A DNA stretch of 64,000 nucleotides from Eremophila alpestris peregrina (taxonomy: Eukaryota; Chordata; Aves; Passeriformes; Alaudidae), in the NCBI GenBank assembly GCA_009792885.1, contig WMCF01000151.1, positions 374,763-438,762 of the forward strand, written 5' to 3'. The position numbers were made by a program, and so were the translations under genes. Positions within the stretch are counted from its first letter, which is position 1, and the number at the start of each line of letters is the position of its first letter. The notes below the pieces were generated by a model that had not been told where the DNA came from, ran no database searches, and worked only from the letters and a program-made list of their open reading frames with translations. Shown here in pieces: positions 47,906 through 59,553 of this stretch.

Positions 47906-50248
47906 ATGCTGGGGACTGTCCTGCTGCTGCTGGTCCTGGCCAAGACGGCATGCCCGAGCCCAGCCAGCGTGGAGAGCCGGCGGGCTGAGGCTCTGAAGAA
48001 ACTCCTGGAAGTCTTTGGCATGGAGGACCCTCCGGCCCCCCCAACTCACTTCAAGCAGCCGCCCCAGTACATGGTGGATCTGTTCAACACTGTCGCCAAT
48101 GCGGACGGCGTCACCAAGAACCCTGACATCCTGGAGGGCAACACTGTCCGCAGCTTCCTGGATAAAAGTAAGGGGGGAGGCGGGGGCTGTGGTGCTGGGA
48201 TGCGGCTGTGGGGAGGGGCTGAATGTGGCCAGTGGTGGTGCTGCTCGTGGTTTTGCTCTTCTAAATGCATCCTTCTCTCCAGCTCACAGCGAGGAGATGC
48301 GGTTCCTGTTTGTCCTCTCCAGCGTGGCCAAGAATGAGAAGATCCTGACAGCAGAGCTGCATCTCTTCCGCCTCTGGCCGAGGGTCACAGATGGGCCCAA
48401 AAGGCACCACTTCTGTCAGGTGAGGAGAGGGATGGGGATAAGGCTGTCCCCCAGCCTGTGCCCAGGGATGCCATTGGCACACTGTGGTCACTTGCCTGCA
48501 GTGGGAGCATGGCCTGGCTCTAGGATCACATGAACAAATGTTTCACAGCGACTCGCAGTGATTTAACTGTGGCAGGTTCTTAAATATCTCTCTGGTTTGT
48601 GCAAACATCAGCAAAGGCACACCAAGGTTTTTACAGATCCATACTGACAATTCTCCATTTCCCCCCACACCTCTGTCCAGTGTCAACCCCTTGGGTGGAA
48701 TACACCGGGGTGACCTCCTTCTTGCCTTCTCCAGGTCAGTGTGTACCAGGTGCTGGAGAAAGACAAGCCAGACGCCCCTGGAGGGAAGAAGCTGCTGGCA
48801 GCACGGCTTGTCTCACTGCAAACCTCGGGCTGGGAGGTCTTTGCCATCACCCCGGCTGTGAGTCACTTTTCCTCTGTTTTGTGTGGCACAGAGGGAATCC
48901 TGGGGTTCACATGCAGGTTGTTTTTTTTAACCCATTTCACCCCCAGCAGCTTTTCAGGCTCTAGTGTAGTTTCCTGTCTGCAGTCTCTGCAAGGAGGTAT
49001 ACATCCTCTGGGAGAGGGAGGAGCAAGTCCTGACAAGAGCCCCGGGGATTGCTTCATCCTTCCCCGAACTTGTCTCACTGCTCTGCAGGGAATGCTGGTG
49101 CTGGCTCTTGCCACAGTGCCCCCTGTGCTGCAGCCTTGGGGCAACTCCTTCCCATGGCACACAGAGTGTGACCTCAAGGGGTCCTGGTTCACAATGTCCT
49201 GCTGCTGGCCTGGGACCTGCCTGTGGGGACCAGTGCAGTGCCTGTCCCGGTCCATGGTGACACTGGTTTGGTTCCCCAGGTTCGCGACTGGACTGAAGAT
49301 GAAAGCAGCAACCAGGGTTTGCTGGTGACAGTCCAGGGCCTGGGGGGGAGCCCGCTCGACCCCCCACCACTGCAGTTCGCATCTGGCCGGGGCCACCATG
49401 AGAGCAAGAAGCCCATGTTGGTCCTTTTCACAGACGATGGGCGCCGCGGAGCATCGCTGCCCACAGCCGGCTTCCCAGGTGGGTCCCACATGCCTGGCAT
49501 GACTCCCTTTGTGCCAACATCTCTTTCCCAGGGGCTGCTCCCCACATGTGAACTCCTCAAATCCAAACCTCCTTCTCTGGCTGGTGGGAAAGGCTCTCTC
49601 CTTTCTGCTGCAGCTTGCTGAGGGGTATTGCCTGCTTGCAGATGTGAAGCTGGATTTGAGTTTGGCTGTGAGACTGAGGCTGTCACACCTCCTGGTGGCT
49701 CTGTCTGGGCGGTAACAGGCTGTGACCAGAGGGTTTTGCGGCAAAACCTGTGGGGAGGGGTGGCCGGGGGGGCTGCAGTATTTTCTCCCTCCACTCAGGC
49801 TTACACAGTGGCCAATGGCATTGGATGCTCCTTTCTGACAGATTTAACGCCTCAGGCTCCCGATCTCCCTGCCAAGATGCCGATGCCCAAGCTGGGCAGG
49901 TCACGCAGTACACGCTCGCTGGACCGACTCCAGCCCTGCCGGAGGCATCCCTTGTCCGTGGACTTCGAGGAGATTGGCTGGTCTGGCTGGATCATCTCAC
50001 CACGGGGGTACAACGCCTTCCACTGCAAAGGCTCCTGCCCCTTCCCTCTGGGCGAGAACATGCGGCCGACGAACCACGCCACGGTGCAGTCCATCATCAA
50101 CGCCCTGAAGCTGAGCGAGGGTGTCAGCACCCCCTGCTGTGTGCCCGACAAGCTCTACTCCATCAACCTCCTCTACTTCGATGATGATGAGAACGTGGTC
50201 CTCAAGCAGTACGATGACATGGTGGCTGCGAGCTGTGGCTGCCACTGA
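47906..50248 (+). CDS. ADMP: Anti-dorsalizing morphogenetic protein (BMP-type ligand)
   Basis: Five exons, 47906-48167, 48283-48419, 48735-48857, 49280-49478 and 49842-50248, join in phase to a 375-codon frame with no defect. The product is a secreted TGF-beta-superfamily ligand. It starts with a signal peptide (MLGTVLLLLVLAKTACPSP), followed by a TGF-beta propeptide (EALKKLLEVFGMED, PQYMVDLFNTVANADG) and a furin-type site RSRSTR ending at residue 265. The mature domain of about 110 residues has the seven cysteines of the family: CRRH, HCKGSCPF, PCCVPDK and the terminal SCGCH. DFEEIGWSGWIISPRGYNAFHC is BMP-like, and the ADMP identity rests on this mature domain plus the neighbouring pinhead-like gene. 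ADMP acts in the dorsal organizer, is bound by chordin and signals through BMP receptors. Placental mammals lack it. Confidence 0.93.
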
Positions 50249-50439
50249 GGCAGGAGGAGCAGGGGGCTGGAAACACCACTGCAGTGGAGGCTGCACCTGC
50301 TCCCTCCAGAGCATCAGTGGGGTCTTTGTCCCACAAACCCTCTAAAAGAGACTGGGACGAGCAAAGCAAGGGGGTGCTGGGTCTGCTCCGGATGGTGTCT
50401 CCCCTGACAGGGCCAACCCAGGAAGGCTCAGGGCCAAGC

Positions 50440-51008
50440 TCTGATTAAATCAACCTGAACAAGCCGGTGTGAACCAGCAGCCCCAGGGCAGCTGTTCCAT
50501 TTTGGGGTGCCCTGTGCAGGGGCAAGGGTGTCCCTGCCCATGGAGAGGCTCCTGCAGGCTGTACTATATGTATATATCAAGAGCACTAATATATGACAGA
50601 TACCGCCTGTACAGTGTCCTGTAAATGTCTGTACATTCCTGCATTGCTGTGACTTGTAAAATTAATTCAGAGCAAATATTTAAAAGTGCCATTCTCCAAG
50701 GCTGCCTGTGGACTCTGAACTGCTGCCAGGAACAGGGCAAGCAGACATCTCGCAGGCACAGGGAAGGGGGTGCACATGGAGGGATGAAAATCCAGCTGCA
50801 GCACAGTCTCCAGGGGCAAGAGGACGAAGTGTGCCCCATTCGTTGAAAGCAGAACGATCTCAGGATCCATCAGCCTGCAACTGGGGGTGCAGGGAGATGA
50901 GTAGGTGATGGGGTTGCTTGGGGGAATGTGGTGACAGGGTCTGGGGTGGGACAGGAGTGTGTATAGAGGTGCCTGGAGCTGATGCTGCTGTGGTGGGTGG
51001 GTGGTGGC
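50440..51008. other. ADMP 3' UTR region, no further gene
   Basis: An ATTAAA occurs at about 50443 (TCTGATTAAATCAACC), some 195 bp after the ADMP stop codon, and is a plausible polyadenylation signal. Beyond it is a short TATATGTATATATC tract and no recognisable coding sequence. Confidence 0.4.
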
Positions 51009-51397
51009 TGTCATGGTTTGGATGGCAACTATGCACCATGCAGTCACTGGCCTCCCCCTCTACCCTGGTGGGATGGGGAGGAGAATCATAAGAAAAGGTA
51101 AAACCTGTGGGTTGAGATAAGGAAAGTTCAATAATGGAAATAAAATAAAATAAAAGATGGTAACATTTAATAATATTTGTAATGAAAAGGGAGACACCAA
51201 AAGAAGGGAAACAAACTCCAAGACAGACAAGTGATTCCCAATACCCAGTTGCTCAGCACCCACTGAACTTTGCCCAGCCTGTCTCCTAGCAGCAATCAAC
51301 TGCTGGGAGATCAAGATTATTCTCACCCTGAATCTAAAATACAGAATTCCCAGCCACTGGGAAGAAAATGAACTCTATTGCAGCTGAAACCAGGACA
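51009..51397. mobile_element. Solo LTR of an avian endogenous retrovirus
   Basis: The element opens with TGTCATGGTTTGGATGG, continues with AAACCTGTGGGTTGAGATAAGGA and an (AAATA)n-like tract, and closes with GCTGAAACCAGGACA. The start and end match LTRs that are common in bird genomes. Its ends are TG...CA. The flanks GTGGC (51004-51008) and GTGGG (51398-51402) are close to a 5-bp target duplication. No internal retroviral sequence or gene is present. Confidence 0.8.
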
Positions 51398-52893
51398 GTG
51401 GGGTCAGAGAGCTCTGGGGGAAGATGGTTAGAGGAAACTGCTGTGCCCAGAGACAGTGTTCCTCATGTAAGAGAAATGGGGTGGAAACCAGAGCTGCCCA
51501 ATGCTGTGGGGTCAGGTCAGTGTTGAGGAGGTGTACTGAGGGCATGTGTCAATGTGGGTTACCAGGGAGTGGGTGTTGGTGGTCATGGCAGGGTTCCCCT
51601 CACACATACTGTCACAGCCCCCCTTGTCCCCTGCGGTCCAGCCCTCAGTGGGAGTGCGGCTGTCCCTGCCAGAGCACTCAGCTCCTCCAAGTCTCTTTCC
51701 AAGCTTCCAACATCAGCAGCTTAGCCACAGTCCCAGGCTGATACCAGGAGTCCCTGGCACCTCTGCATCTCCAAGCCCAGCTCACAAGTGTGTGAATCGT
51801 ACCCTGGCCTGCCTGGCAGCAGTTTCTTCCCCCTGCTCACCTGGAAGCAGCACCAGCAGCTGTTGGCCCTTCCCCACACCAACCCTCCCTGCAGCAAGGT
51901 CCCTCTCTCCATCTCACCCAAGGGAAGGGAGAGGGCAAATCCTTCCCCTGTGCCCCCCAGACATGTCCCCCACTGCCTCCCATGATGTGAACTCAGGGCA
52001 GAGCCAATTGGTGCATCCTGATCATATGCACATCCCAGCTCCAGTTTCAATGCACCCAGGCCCAGGCACCTCATTCCAAAACTAATAGATGGACAGGCTC
52101 ATCTGCATCCTCAGAGCCCCGTCCTTGCACTGATGGACTTGTGAGCCCTGGGGAGATGTCCTCTCCTGATCCCAAACAATGAGCAGTTTACTGAGACACA
52201 ACACTGGCTGGACAAGAACCCATGACAATGAAGGTTTGGGCCTGGTTTATTAAATACCTGTTTCTGGGGTTGCTCTGGCTACAAGCTCTGTGTGCCTATA
52301 GTGTCTGTGTGTCAGGCACAGCAGCATCCTTAGTCAGGACTGTGCCCCAAACTCCAGGGCAGTGGGAAGAAGAGCAGATTTGGCTGGAAGGATGCATGGC
52401 TGTAGCCTTTCCTCTGGGCCTTCACCCAAATCCCCACACTGGACTAGGCCTGGGCTGCTTGCCTGGGAGGGAGTTACGGGGCCCTGGGCAGAGGGAGCCT
52501 GTGTGTGTCCCACTCAGCAGGGAATGGAACAGCACCTGCACGTTTCACACTGGGCTACCTGCTTCAGACAGGTGACAGTTCAGTCTCATCCCTCACTCCC
52601 TGTGATGTCAGGGTGCCCCTTGCCTCAGCCCATGGCAGACAAACATCCTGCCCTGGCTGTACAGCTCCTGAGCCACCTCTGACTGACCGCTCTGCAGGAC
52701 AGCAGTGTCCTGCAGCAATGAGGGAGGTCCCAGCTGGCAGCACACCCTGTGCAACAGCAGAACCCCGACACTGTTGTGACTCTTGCCATAGCTTGGAGCC
52801 TATTGCCCATAGGCCTTGGAGCCTCCCTGGGGGACAGGACCTACTGGGAGGATGGCCAGGACAGGGGATGTCTGGGGGGTGGGGAGTCTGTGA
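51398..52893. other. Intergenic, no gene recognised
   Basis: Between the LTR and the stop codon of the potassium channel gene only chance open frames are visible, the longest 179 codons at 51546-52085 with low-complexity Ser/Pro composition. The right part must include the channel's 3' UTR. Confidence 0.45.
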
Positions 52894-55776
52894 TCAGCGG
52901 TAATAGTGGGGGTCAGCTCTCCAGCACTCTGAGAACTTCTGCAGGACTCGCTTCTTCAAGCGGATCCTCCTGGAAAGCTGATGTGACTGGCTCATCTCAT
53001 GGGCCTTCAGCTTGGCATAGTAGTCAGAAAATTTGTTGTAGAGGATGGAGATGGGCATTCCATTGAGGATGATGCCAAAGGAGATGCAGACAAATGCCAC
53101 CATCCTGCCGAGTATCGTGTCAGGCACAGTGTCTCCGTAACCCACAGTGGAGAGGCTGACCTGTGCAGGGACAGAAAAGGATAAAATCCCATGGGAACAA
53201 GCCCAGCAGACCCCGCTGGCTGGTGCTGGAACTCACTCCCTCCTGCCCCTCTGTAGAGCCACCTGTCCCCTGTGACCAGTGCCAGACCCTGACCCTGACA
53301 CCAGCCGGCTGAGCTGTCCTCTCTCCAGAGCCTGCACGGCCAGGGCTCTGCTGTCCAGGCTGTGCCCAGCAGACCTGGAGAGCTGAAGGAACGGGCTGCC
53401 TGAACCCCAGAAGCACAGATCAGAGGCCAGACCCTGCTCCCTCACTGCTTTGTGTGTGTGTCTCTTCAAAGGCAGATGGACATCCCTGATCTGAGCCTTC
53501 CCTAGCAGTTGGCGTCTGTTGGAGCTTCCTTCCCCCTCAGAGCTGTGGCTCCAGAGCTTCCTGGCTGTGAGCTGCCTGGTACCAGACACACAAAACTTCC
53601 AGGAGCCTCCCTCCAGGGGAAACAGGGAATGCCATGTTAAGTAAATGGGGAACAGGGCTATGGGGACAGGGTAAGGAGCTGAGGCCAGAGACGTCTGGGC
53701 TTGTCAGGGAGCTGTGTTCCCAGGGACAGGCTCAGCCTGGGATGTTGAAACATGGTGATGTTGCTGAGTGATTTTGCTCTTCCTTGAGGAGGGATGAATT
53801 TGAAGCAGAAAGCCTTTGGTGGCCAAAGGGGATTATAAGAGCAGAAGTGATCTGTGGGATCATTTAATCTGTAAATCAAAATGCCCTCATAACCCGTGGC
53901 TCTCAAGTGCTTTAGCTGCTCTTCATCTTGGAGGCAATGCCAGGTTTATTTTAGTGCTCAGCTCTGCAGTGCTACCAGCTCCTGGCACAAGCAGGGCAGT
54001 GAGTGGGCAAGCACACCCCAGTCTGTATCCACTCTCATGACAGAGGCTGAGGCAGTGTGACTATGGATCCCAGATATGCAGCCCTGCGTTGCCCATCTCA
54101 GACCCACAAGCTCTTGTGCCTCTTGAGCTCAGCAGGGCCACAATGCTGCCCAGGCCTCAGGCTGCCCAGGGTGGCTGTCACCATGCCCACAGGCTGCATC
54201 CACTCAACACTTGGGTCTTATGACAGATAAAGTTATGTTACATCCCCCTTGTTCAAGTCAGGCCTGAACGTTCCCAAGCCACCACCTTTGTCCCACCAGC
54301 CCACCCCAGCACCAGCTTTTGAGCCTCTGAGCTCGGTCTAAACCTCTGATTTCTTTTCTCAGAGCGTGCAGGGTTCTGGGTTTCCCACCATTACTGAGCT
54401 GGTGGGAAGGCTGGGCCCTTCCTGCCTCCTAGCCAGCAGCAGTGTTGAATCCCCTGAGCACTGGGGCAGCCCCTACCCATGGAGCCTCCCTCACCCTCCT
54501 CTAAAAGAAGCTGCTCAAACCTTACCGCTGCCCACCACCATGCGCAGGGGATGCTGGTGAAATCGGTGCCAGGGACATCATGTTCCACCGAGTGTATGAG
54601 AGCAGAGAAGGTGAAGACCCCCATGGCAATGAAGAGGAGGAGGCAGCAAACCTGCTGGTAGCACTGGCGCATGGTGAAGCTGAAGGCCCGGAGGCCGGTG
54701 GAGTGACGTGCCAGCTTGAGGATGCGGAAAATCCTCATGAGCTTGATGAGCTTGAGAACTTTGCCTAGCTTGCTGACATTCTCCATCTTGTGCAGCTCCT
54801 CATGGTACTGCATGTCTCCATCCTCCAGATTTTCAAAGAGGATCTGGATGTAGAAGGGCAGGATGGCCACCAGGTCTATAGCATTAAATGCTGCCCGCAG
54901 AAAATTCTTGAAGCTCGAGGAGGATATGAGCCGCATGACATACTCACAGGTGAAGAAGATGGCACAGATCATCTCTATCTGCTCTATCCACATTTTCCCT
55001 GTCTTGTTTTTCATCTCCTCCACTGTGCTCAGTGTCATGCCCACAATGGAGATAAGCACAAAGAAGCTCGACATGACAGCAATGATCTTGGCTGGGACAG
55101 AAGAGAACGGGTTCTCAATGAGGTTCCAGACCATCTTCCGAAACCGACCCAGAAATTTGCCATCAAACTGCGCCCCTGACTCTAGGGGCTCCAGTTCTGC
55201 CTCCAGCTCCTTCTCTATTTTCAGGTACTCAATGAGTTCATCTCGCTTTTCCTCAAAGAGGATCCGGCAGCAGCGTTGGGAGTATTTCAGATGGATTCCC
55301 CAGTACTCGATTTCCTCCACAAAGTTACTGGGGCACATCTCATCCATCACCCACAGAACCCCACTGCGGTAGAAGTGGAAGATGTAGTGGAAAATTGAAG
55401 GATCTCTATCAAAGAAGTACTCATTCTTTTGCACCAAGTAGTCATCACAGAGCTGCAGCTTCTTCACAGGATCTGTATAGAGGGCCAACTTCCCAAGCCG
55501 AGTGATGGGATACTGGGCCAGTACCTTGTAAGCTATCTGGAACAATTTGCCACCCACGTTAATGTTGAGCAGGTACTTGTTCCTTTGGATGGGAGTCTGG
55601 CTATTCTCCTGGTCACCATCTGCCACGTTCTGCATGGAGTTCCATTGCTTTACCAGGCTGTCCTGTGCAAACGGGATGTAGGATTCCTCTTCCTCCAGGG
55701 TCCGGCAGTGGCCCCGGTGATCCCCTATCTTCAGGCTGGCCGAGAGACTCGCACGCCTGGTCCACTGTTGCCTCAT
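52894..55776 (-). CDS. KCNV2-like: Silent voltage-gated K+ channel subunit, Kv8/KCNV2-like
   Basis: Two exons, 55776-54526 and 53160-52894, join in phase 0 to 505 codons. The intron falls just before the pore signature, as in other KCNV genes. Residues about 66-175 form the T1 tetramerisation domain (LLNINVGGKLFQ, EYFFDRDPSIFHYI). S1-S6 follow (roughly 231-460), with an arginine/lysine-rich S4 (KLIKLMRIFRILKLARHS, about 342-359) and the filter TVGYGD at 422-427. S6 reads GIILNGMPISILYNKFSDYY: GMPI replaces the PVP hinge of conducting Kv channels, a feature of the electrically silent subunits that only work in heterotetramers with Kv2 channels. RCCRILFEEKRDEL and ILYNKFSDYY match KCNV2 better than KCNV1. 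KCNV2 is a photoreceptor subunit in mammals. Whether this is the KCNV2 ortholog or an additional paralogue is open. Confidence 0.9.
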
Positions 55777-58700
55777 GGTTCCCAGTCTTCCAAAGCGGTG
55801 ACTCCTGTTACGGGCCGCAGGACAGCAGCTCTGGCTTCATGAGAACACTCCCACTGGGCACACGCTGACTGGGACAAGTGCTGTGAGCTTGGGGCAGTGG
55901 AGTGGCTGCCCAAGGGGCACAGCTGTGTCCTGGTGCCACGTGGCACCTGCCGGGATCCCAAAGCCGATTGCTGATCAGATTGGGGTTTGCACTGGAGCAG
56001 TTGGAGGCGGCTAAGTGACCGCTCCTTAAGACACTAATGAGATTGAGGCACTAGTCCTTTATGTAAGGAACTATTTCTATCTCTGCACTTCTCTTTTCCC
56101 TTATTCTGTTCTTATTAGTTGTTTGCATTTGCTGCATGCTGTTTCCTGGAAGGACATCCATGACAGCAAACTGGTAACAGCTCAAACTTGCCTCGATTTA
56201 CCCTCTGTTGATGGGACAGGAAAGTGCAGATATGCAGGATTTGTATTGGCTTTGTACCCCCACACCAGATGCTGCTCTTGGCACCAGCCATTTGTTAAAG
56301 GCTAATGCAGCTGCCCTGGCTGTCAGCTGTCACAGCCAGGGAAGGGAGATGGTCATGACCTCTCAGTTCATCCCTCAAGTCTCACAGTGCAGATTTAGAG
56401 GGGATGAGGTTAAGGAACCATTCCCACCTCCACACAGTGTCCAAGAAGATCCCCTGAGGGACAGGCTGTCCGTGTGTCCCAGCCCTGTGCCATCATATGC
56501 TTCAGCCCCATGACTCACCCAGGCAGGTGCAGGAACAGGGAGCAGGACACTGGAAGTGCAAGTAGGCAGCAAAAGTTCCTCTGAACTACTGGAACTGAAA
56601 AGGAGGAAATAATCCTTTGAATTTGCAAGTAAAAGGGGAACCAGAATTTAACAGGCTGATCTTTGAGGTCTTATCCTGGAACACAATCCTACTACAACAT
56701 GTAAAACATCACATTGATCTCTATGAGCTGGTCTAATTAAATACAGAGATGTTCCTGGCTTGAAAAGCAGCTCAGACTCCACTACAATTGAAATCTCAGA
56801 GCCTGGGGATTAGAAAAACAAAAACACTTCTAGCATCAGACAGAGGAAGGGAAACTGCTGTCAGAAACAGCCCAAAGTTTTGGCACAAGATCCATAAAAT
56901 GTGTTTCTTTCAACCCTGAAGCACTCAGCTCAGGGAGCAGAAAGCAAAATTTGCAGTGTCTTCTGAGTTTGCCCCAGGGCCTCACTCCCCATCACACAGA
57001 GCAAGCGCTCTGCCTTGTACCACAGAACAGCTGGGCTCGGCTTGGCAGCTGCAGCTCAGAGTGAGATCTGGGACCGGCTGGTGACAACTGACCTTGGCCA
57101 TGTGGCCCTGCCAGCACCAGCACTTCAGCTGGCCCCAGCTCAACCCTGTCCTGCTGGGACTCCTGGCGCCCTTCCTGCCCCGCAGTGCTCCCCACTTTGT
57201 GCCCTGCTCTGGCAAAGAAGGGACAAGTTCCGGCATTTTTTTTCCACTTGGCTTTTGGCTCCCCAGTTGTCCCCAGTTCAGCATATTGTGGCATCTCTCC
57301 CTCCTGTCCCCACACTCTCTGTTTGCTTTGCTCCTGTATTTAATTTTCTCTGCTACAGCTGGTGTGTGCTGGAGTCACCTGTGTCCCAGGCAGGCACAGC
57401 AGCACTGACTTCCCCATAGCGACCCATGCCAGCCCAGCCACTCCCAGTCCTCTTTCCCAGGATGTGACAATCCAAAGGTGATGCAGCCCCTGGCCTCCCA
57501 AATACAGAATCCATGCAAATGCACATATCCAGGAAAATGAAAAACTCCAGAACTTGTTCATTTCACATTCTTTATTCTCCTGTGTCAGTCACCACAGCTA
57601 TCTCTGCCTGTCCCTATGGAAACAGAAGGTTGTGTGTGCCCTTGCAAATGACTCCTTGGTACTAAAAATAGCAGCCCTGGAATAACTCAGGACTCCATAC
57701 CACATATAGAAGTTTCTCCCGTGGGGTATGGCAGCACTCACATGCTATCCAGGAGTGGAAGACTCCTACTCCAAGGCTTATGACTGGTGTCTGCTTGGCA
57801 AGCCAAGTTCCGACCTTCATGGCACAGAGGTCAGTAGCCAAGGCAGCAGCTTGACACACTTAGTGAACACTTGTGCAAGGTGCATTTGGCCAACACTGAA
57901 CTAGAGGCACTGGGCACTAATCTGCCCCTGCATGGTCAGTTCTGGGAGGTGCACAGCAATGAGTTCTTTGGCCAGGGCTCCACGTGCCACACAGACAGTG
58001 TCTGACCCAAGACATGACACATTTCCAGAGACACCTCCACTAGACCAAGATACTCAGAGACCTGTCCAGCTTGGTCCCAGGGATGGGGCAGTCACAAGTG
58101 CTCTGGGCAGCCTCACCATAAAACCCTCCTTCATGTCCTACCTAAGCCCACCCTCTGTCAGTTTGTACCTGTTGCCCCTTGTCCTTACAGGCCTTGGTGA
58201 GAATTCCCTCTCCATCTTTGTTACAATCCTCCTTTAGACATGCACAAGACACAACAAGGCTCCTGGAGCCATCTCTTCTCCAGGGTTTGCCCTAACCAAT
58301 GTGCAGGACCTTGCACTTGACCATATCAAACTTCATGAGGTTCCTGTAGGCCTGAAGGTCTCCCTGGATGACATGCCTCTCCCCAGCTGCAGTCCTCAGA
58401 CTGGCTGAGGGTTCACTTGATCCCAACTCTACACACCACTGATGAAAACACAGAATAGCACTGATCCCAGTATGGACTCTTGAGGGACACCGCTCATGTC
58501 GGAACAGTTTTAAGGAAGACATCATTTAGAGTATTAAGAGGAGCCCCAGGCAGCATTCAGCACTGCGGTGAGCAGAGCAGGTCTGCCAAGGGTGGAGATG
58601 TTTGTGGAAGGGAGTGTGAGAGGAGCTATTGGCCCAGGAGCTCCTTACCCTATGTGGGCTCAGGTGACAGTACAGCCAAGCCAGAGCAACTGTCACCCCC

Positions 58701-59553
58701 TTGGTGGCACTGTCAGTAAAAGGCTCCCATGCATGGGACTGAGCAGCATCAAACAGTAGTGCAAACATGGAGTATTTGTCTGATCTGTGCAGCCAGTGAG
58801 TGTCTATGAAAATAAATGAGAAAGCTGCTGTTCCCTGTCAAAATCCAGGGGAAGGAAAGGGCAGATGAAAAAAGGCTGGAAGTGGAAGGAGACATTTGAA
58901 CAGCACCTGGCATTTGAAGGAGAAAAAGATCTTTGGGTCCGAGACCACAATGGTGGGCGTCAGCAGTTAACGACTGTCCTGCAGAACAATGAAGACATCT
59001 CTACCACCTTTGAGAGGGCTGATGTCACAGTGCCAGGAAAGGTGCTGTGCTATTTCTGGAGCCAAGGTAGTCCCACAATCTAAGATCCATTTACAAAGAG
59101 AGCATCCTCTTGGTATTCCAGTGTAACAACCCAGATTTGAGAGCTGATGTCCAATTCAGTCAGGCTCTGTGGTGAGCAGGAGACAGACCAGGCTAGTCCC
59201 ACCTTATCACCTTGGGATAAGGATCCCTGTTACAAAGCCAGAAAAACACTTGGTTATAGACAGTCCTTTGGGAAGAAACATAGTTTGACATCAATTTATG
59301 CAAAGTGGAGGAAAAAATCCCACACCAGAAGATCAGTATCTCAGCGGGACTGATCCATGTCCTTGGCAGCAGGGAGGAAAGGGGAGAGTTCTGCTGCTGC
59401 TGGGCAGACTGAAACCACCACCTGGTTGGCAAGCATGAGGAAAGCTGGGAAAACCTACCCCCAAAGGGGAAAGCTCTAGAAGCCAGCAACACAGGGCAAG
59501 AAGGAATTTCTCCCTCAGGCACATAGAGCACATGGAAGCAAAAAACTTACCCT
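55777..59553. other. Intergenic between channel and CD320 genes
   Basis: No coding sequence recognised. It includes the promoter and 5' UTR of the channel gene (left end), a diverged CR1 copy, and the 3' UTR of CD320 (right end). Open frames here are under 135 codons and without domains. Confidence 0.5.
58020..58500 (-). mobile_element. Diverged CR1 LINE fragment, reverse orientation
   Basis: GTTGCCCCTTGTCCTTACAGGCC, then CAATCCTCCTTTAGACATGCACAAG and TGGACTCTTGAGGGACACCGCTCATG are reversed CR1 internal motifs. It is older and more diverged than the other copies, and its 3' end is missing. Confidence 0.7.
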
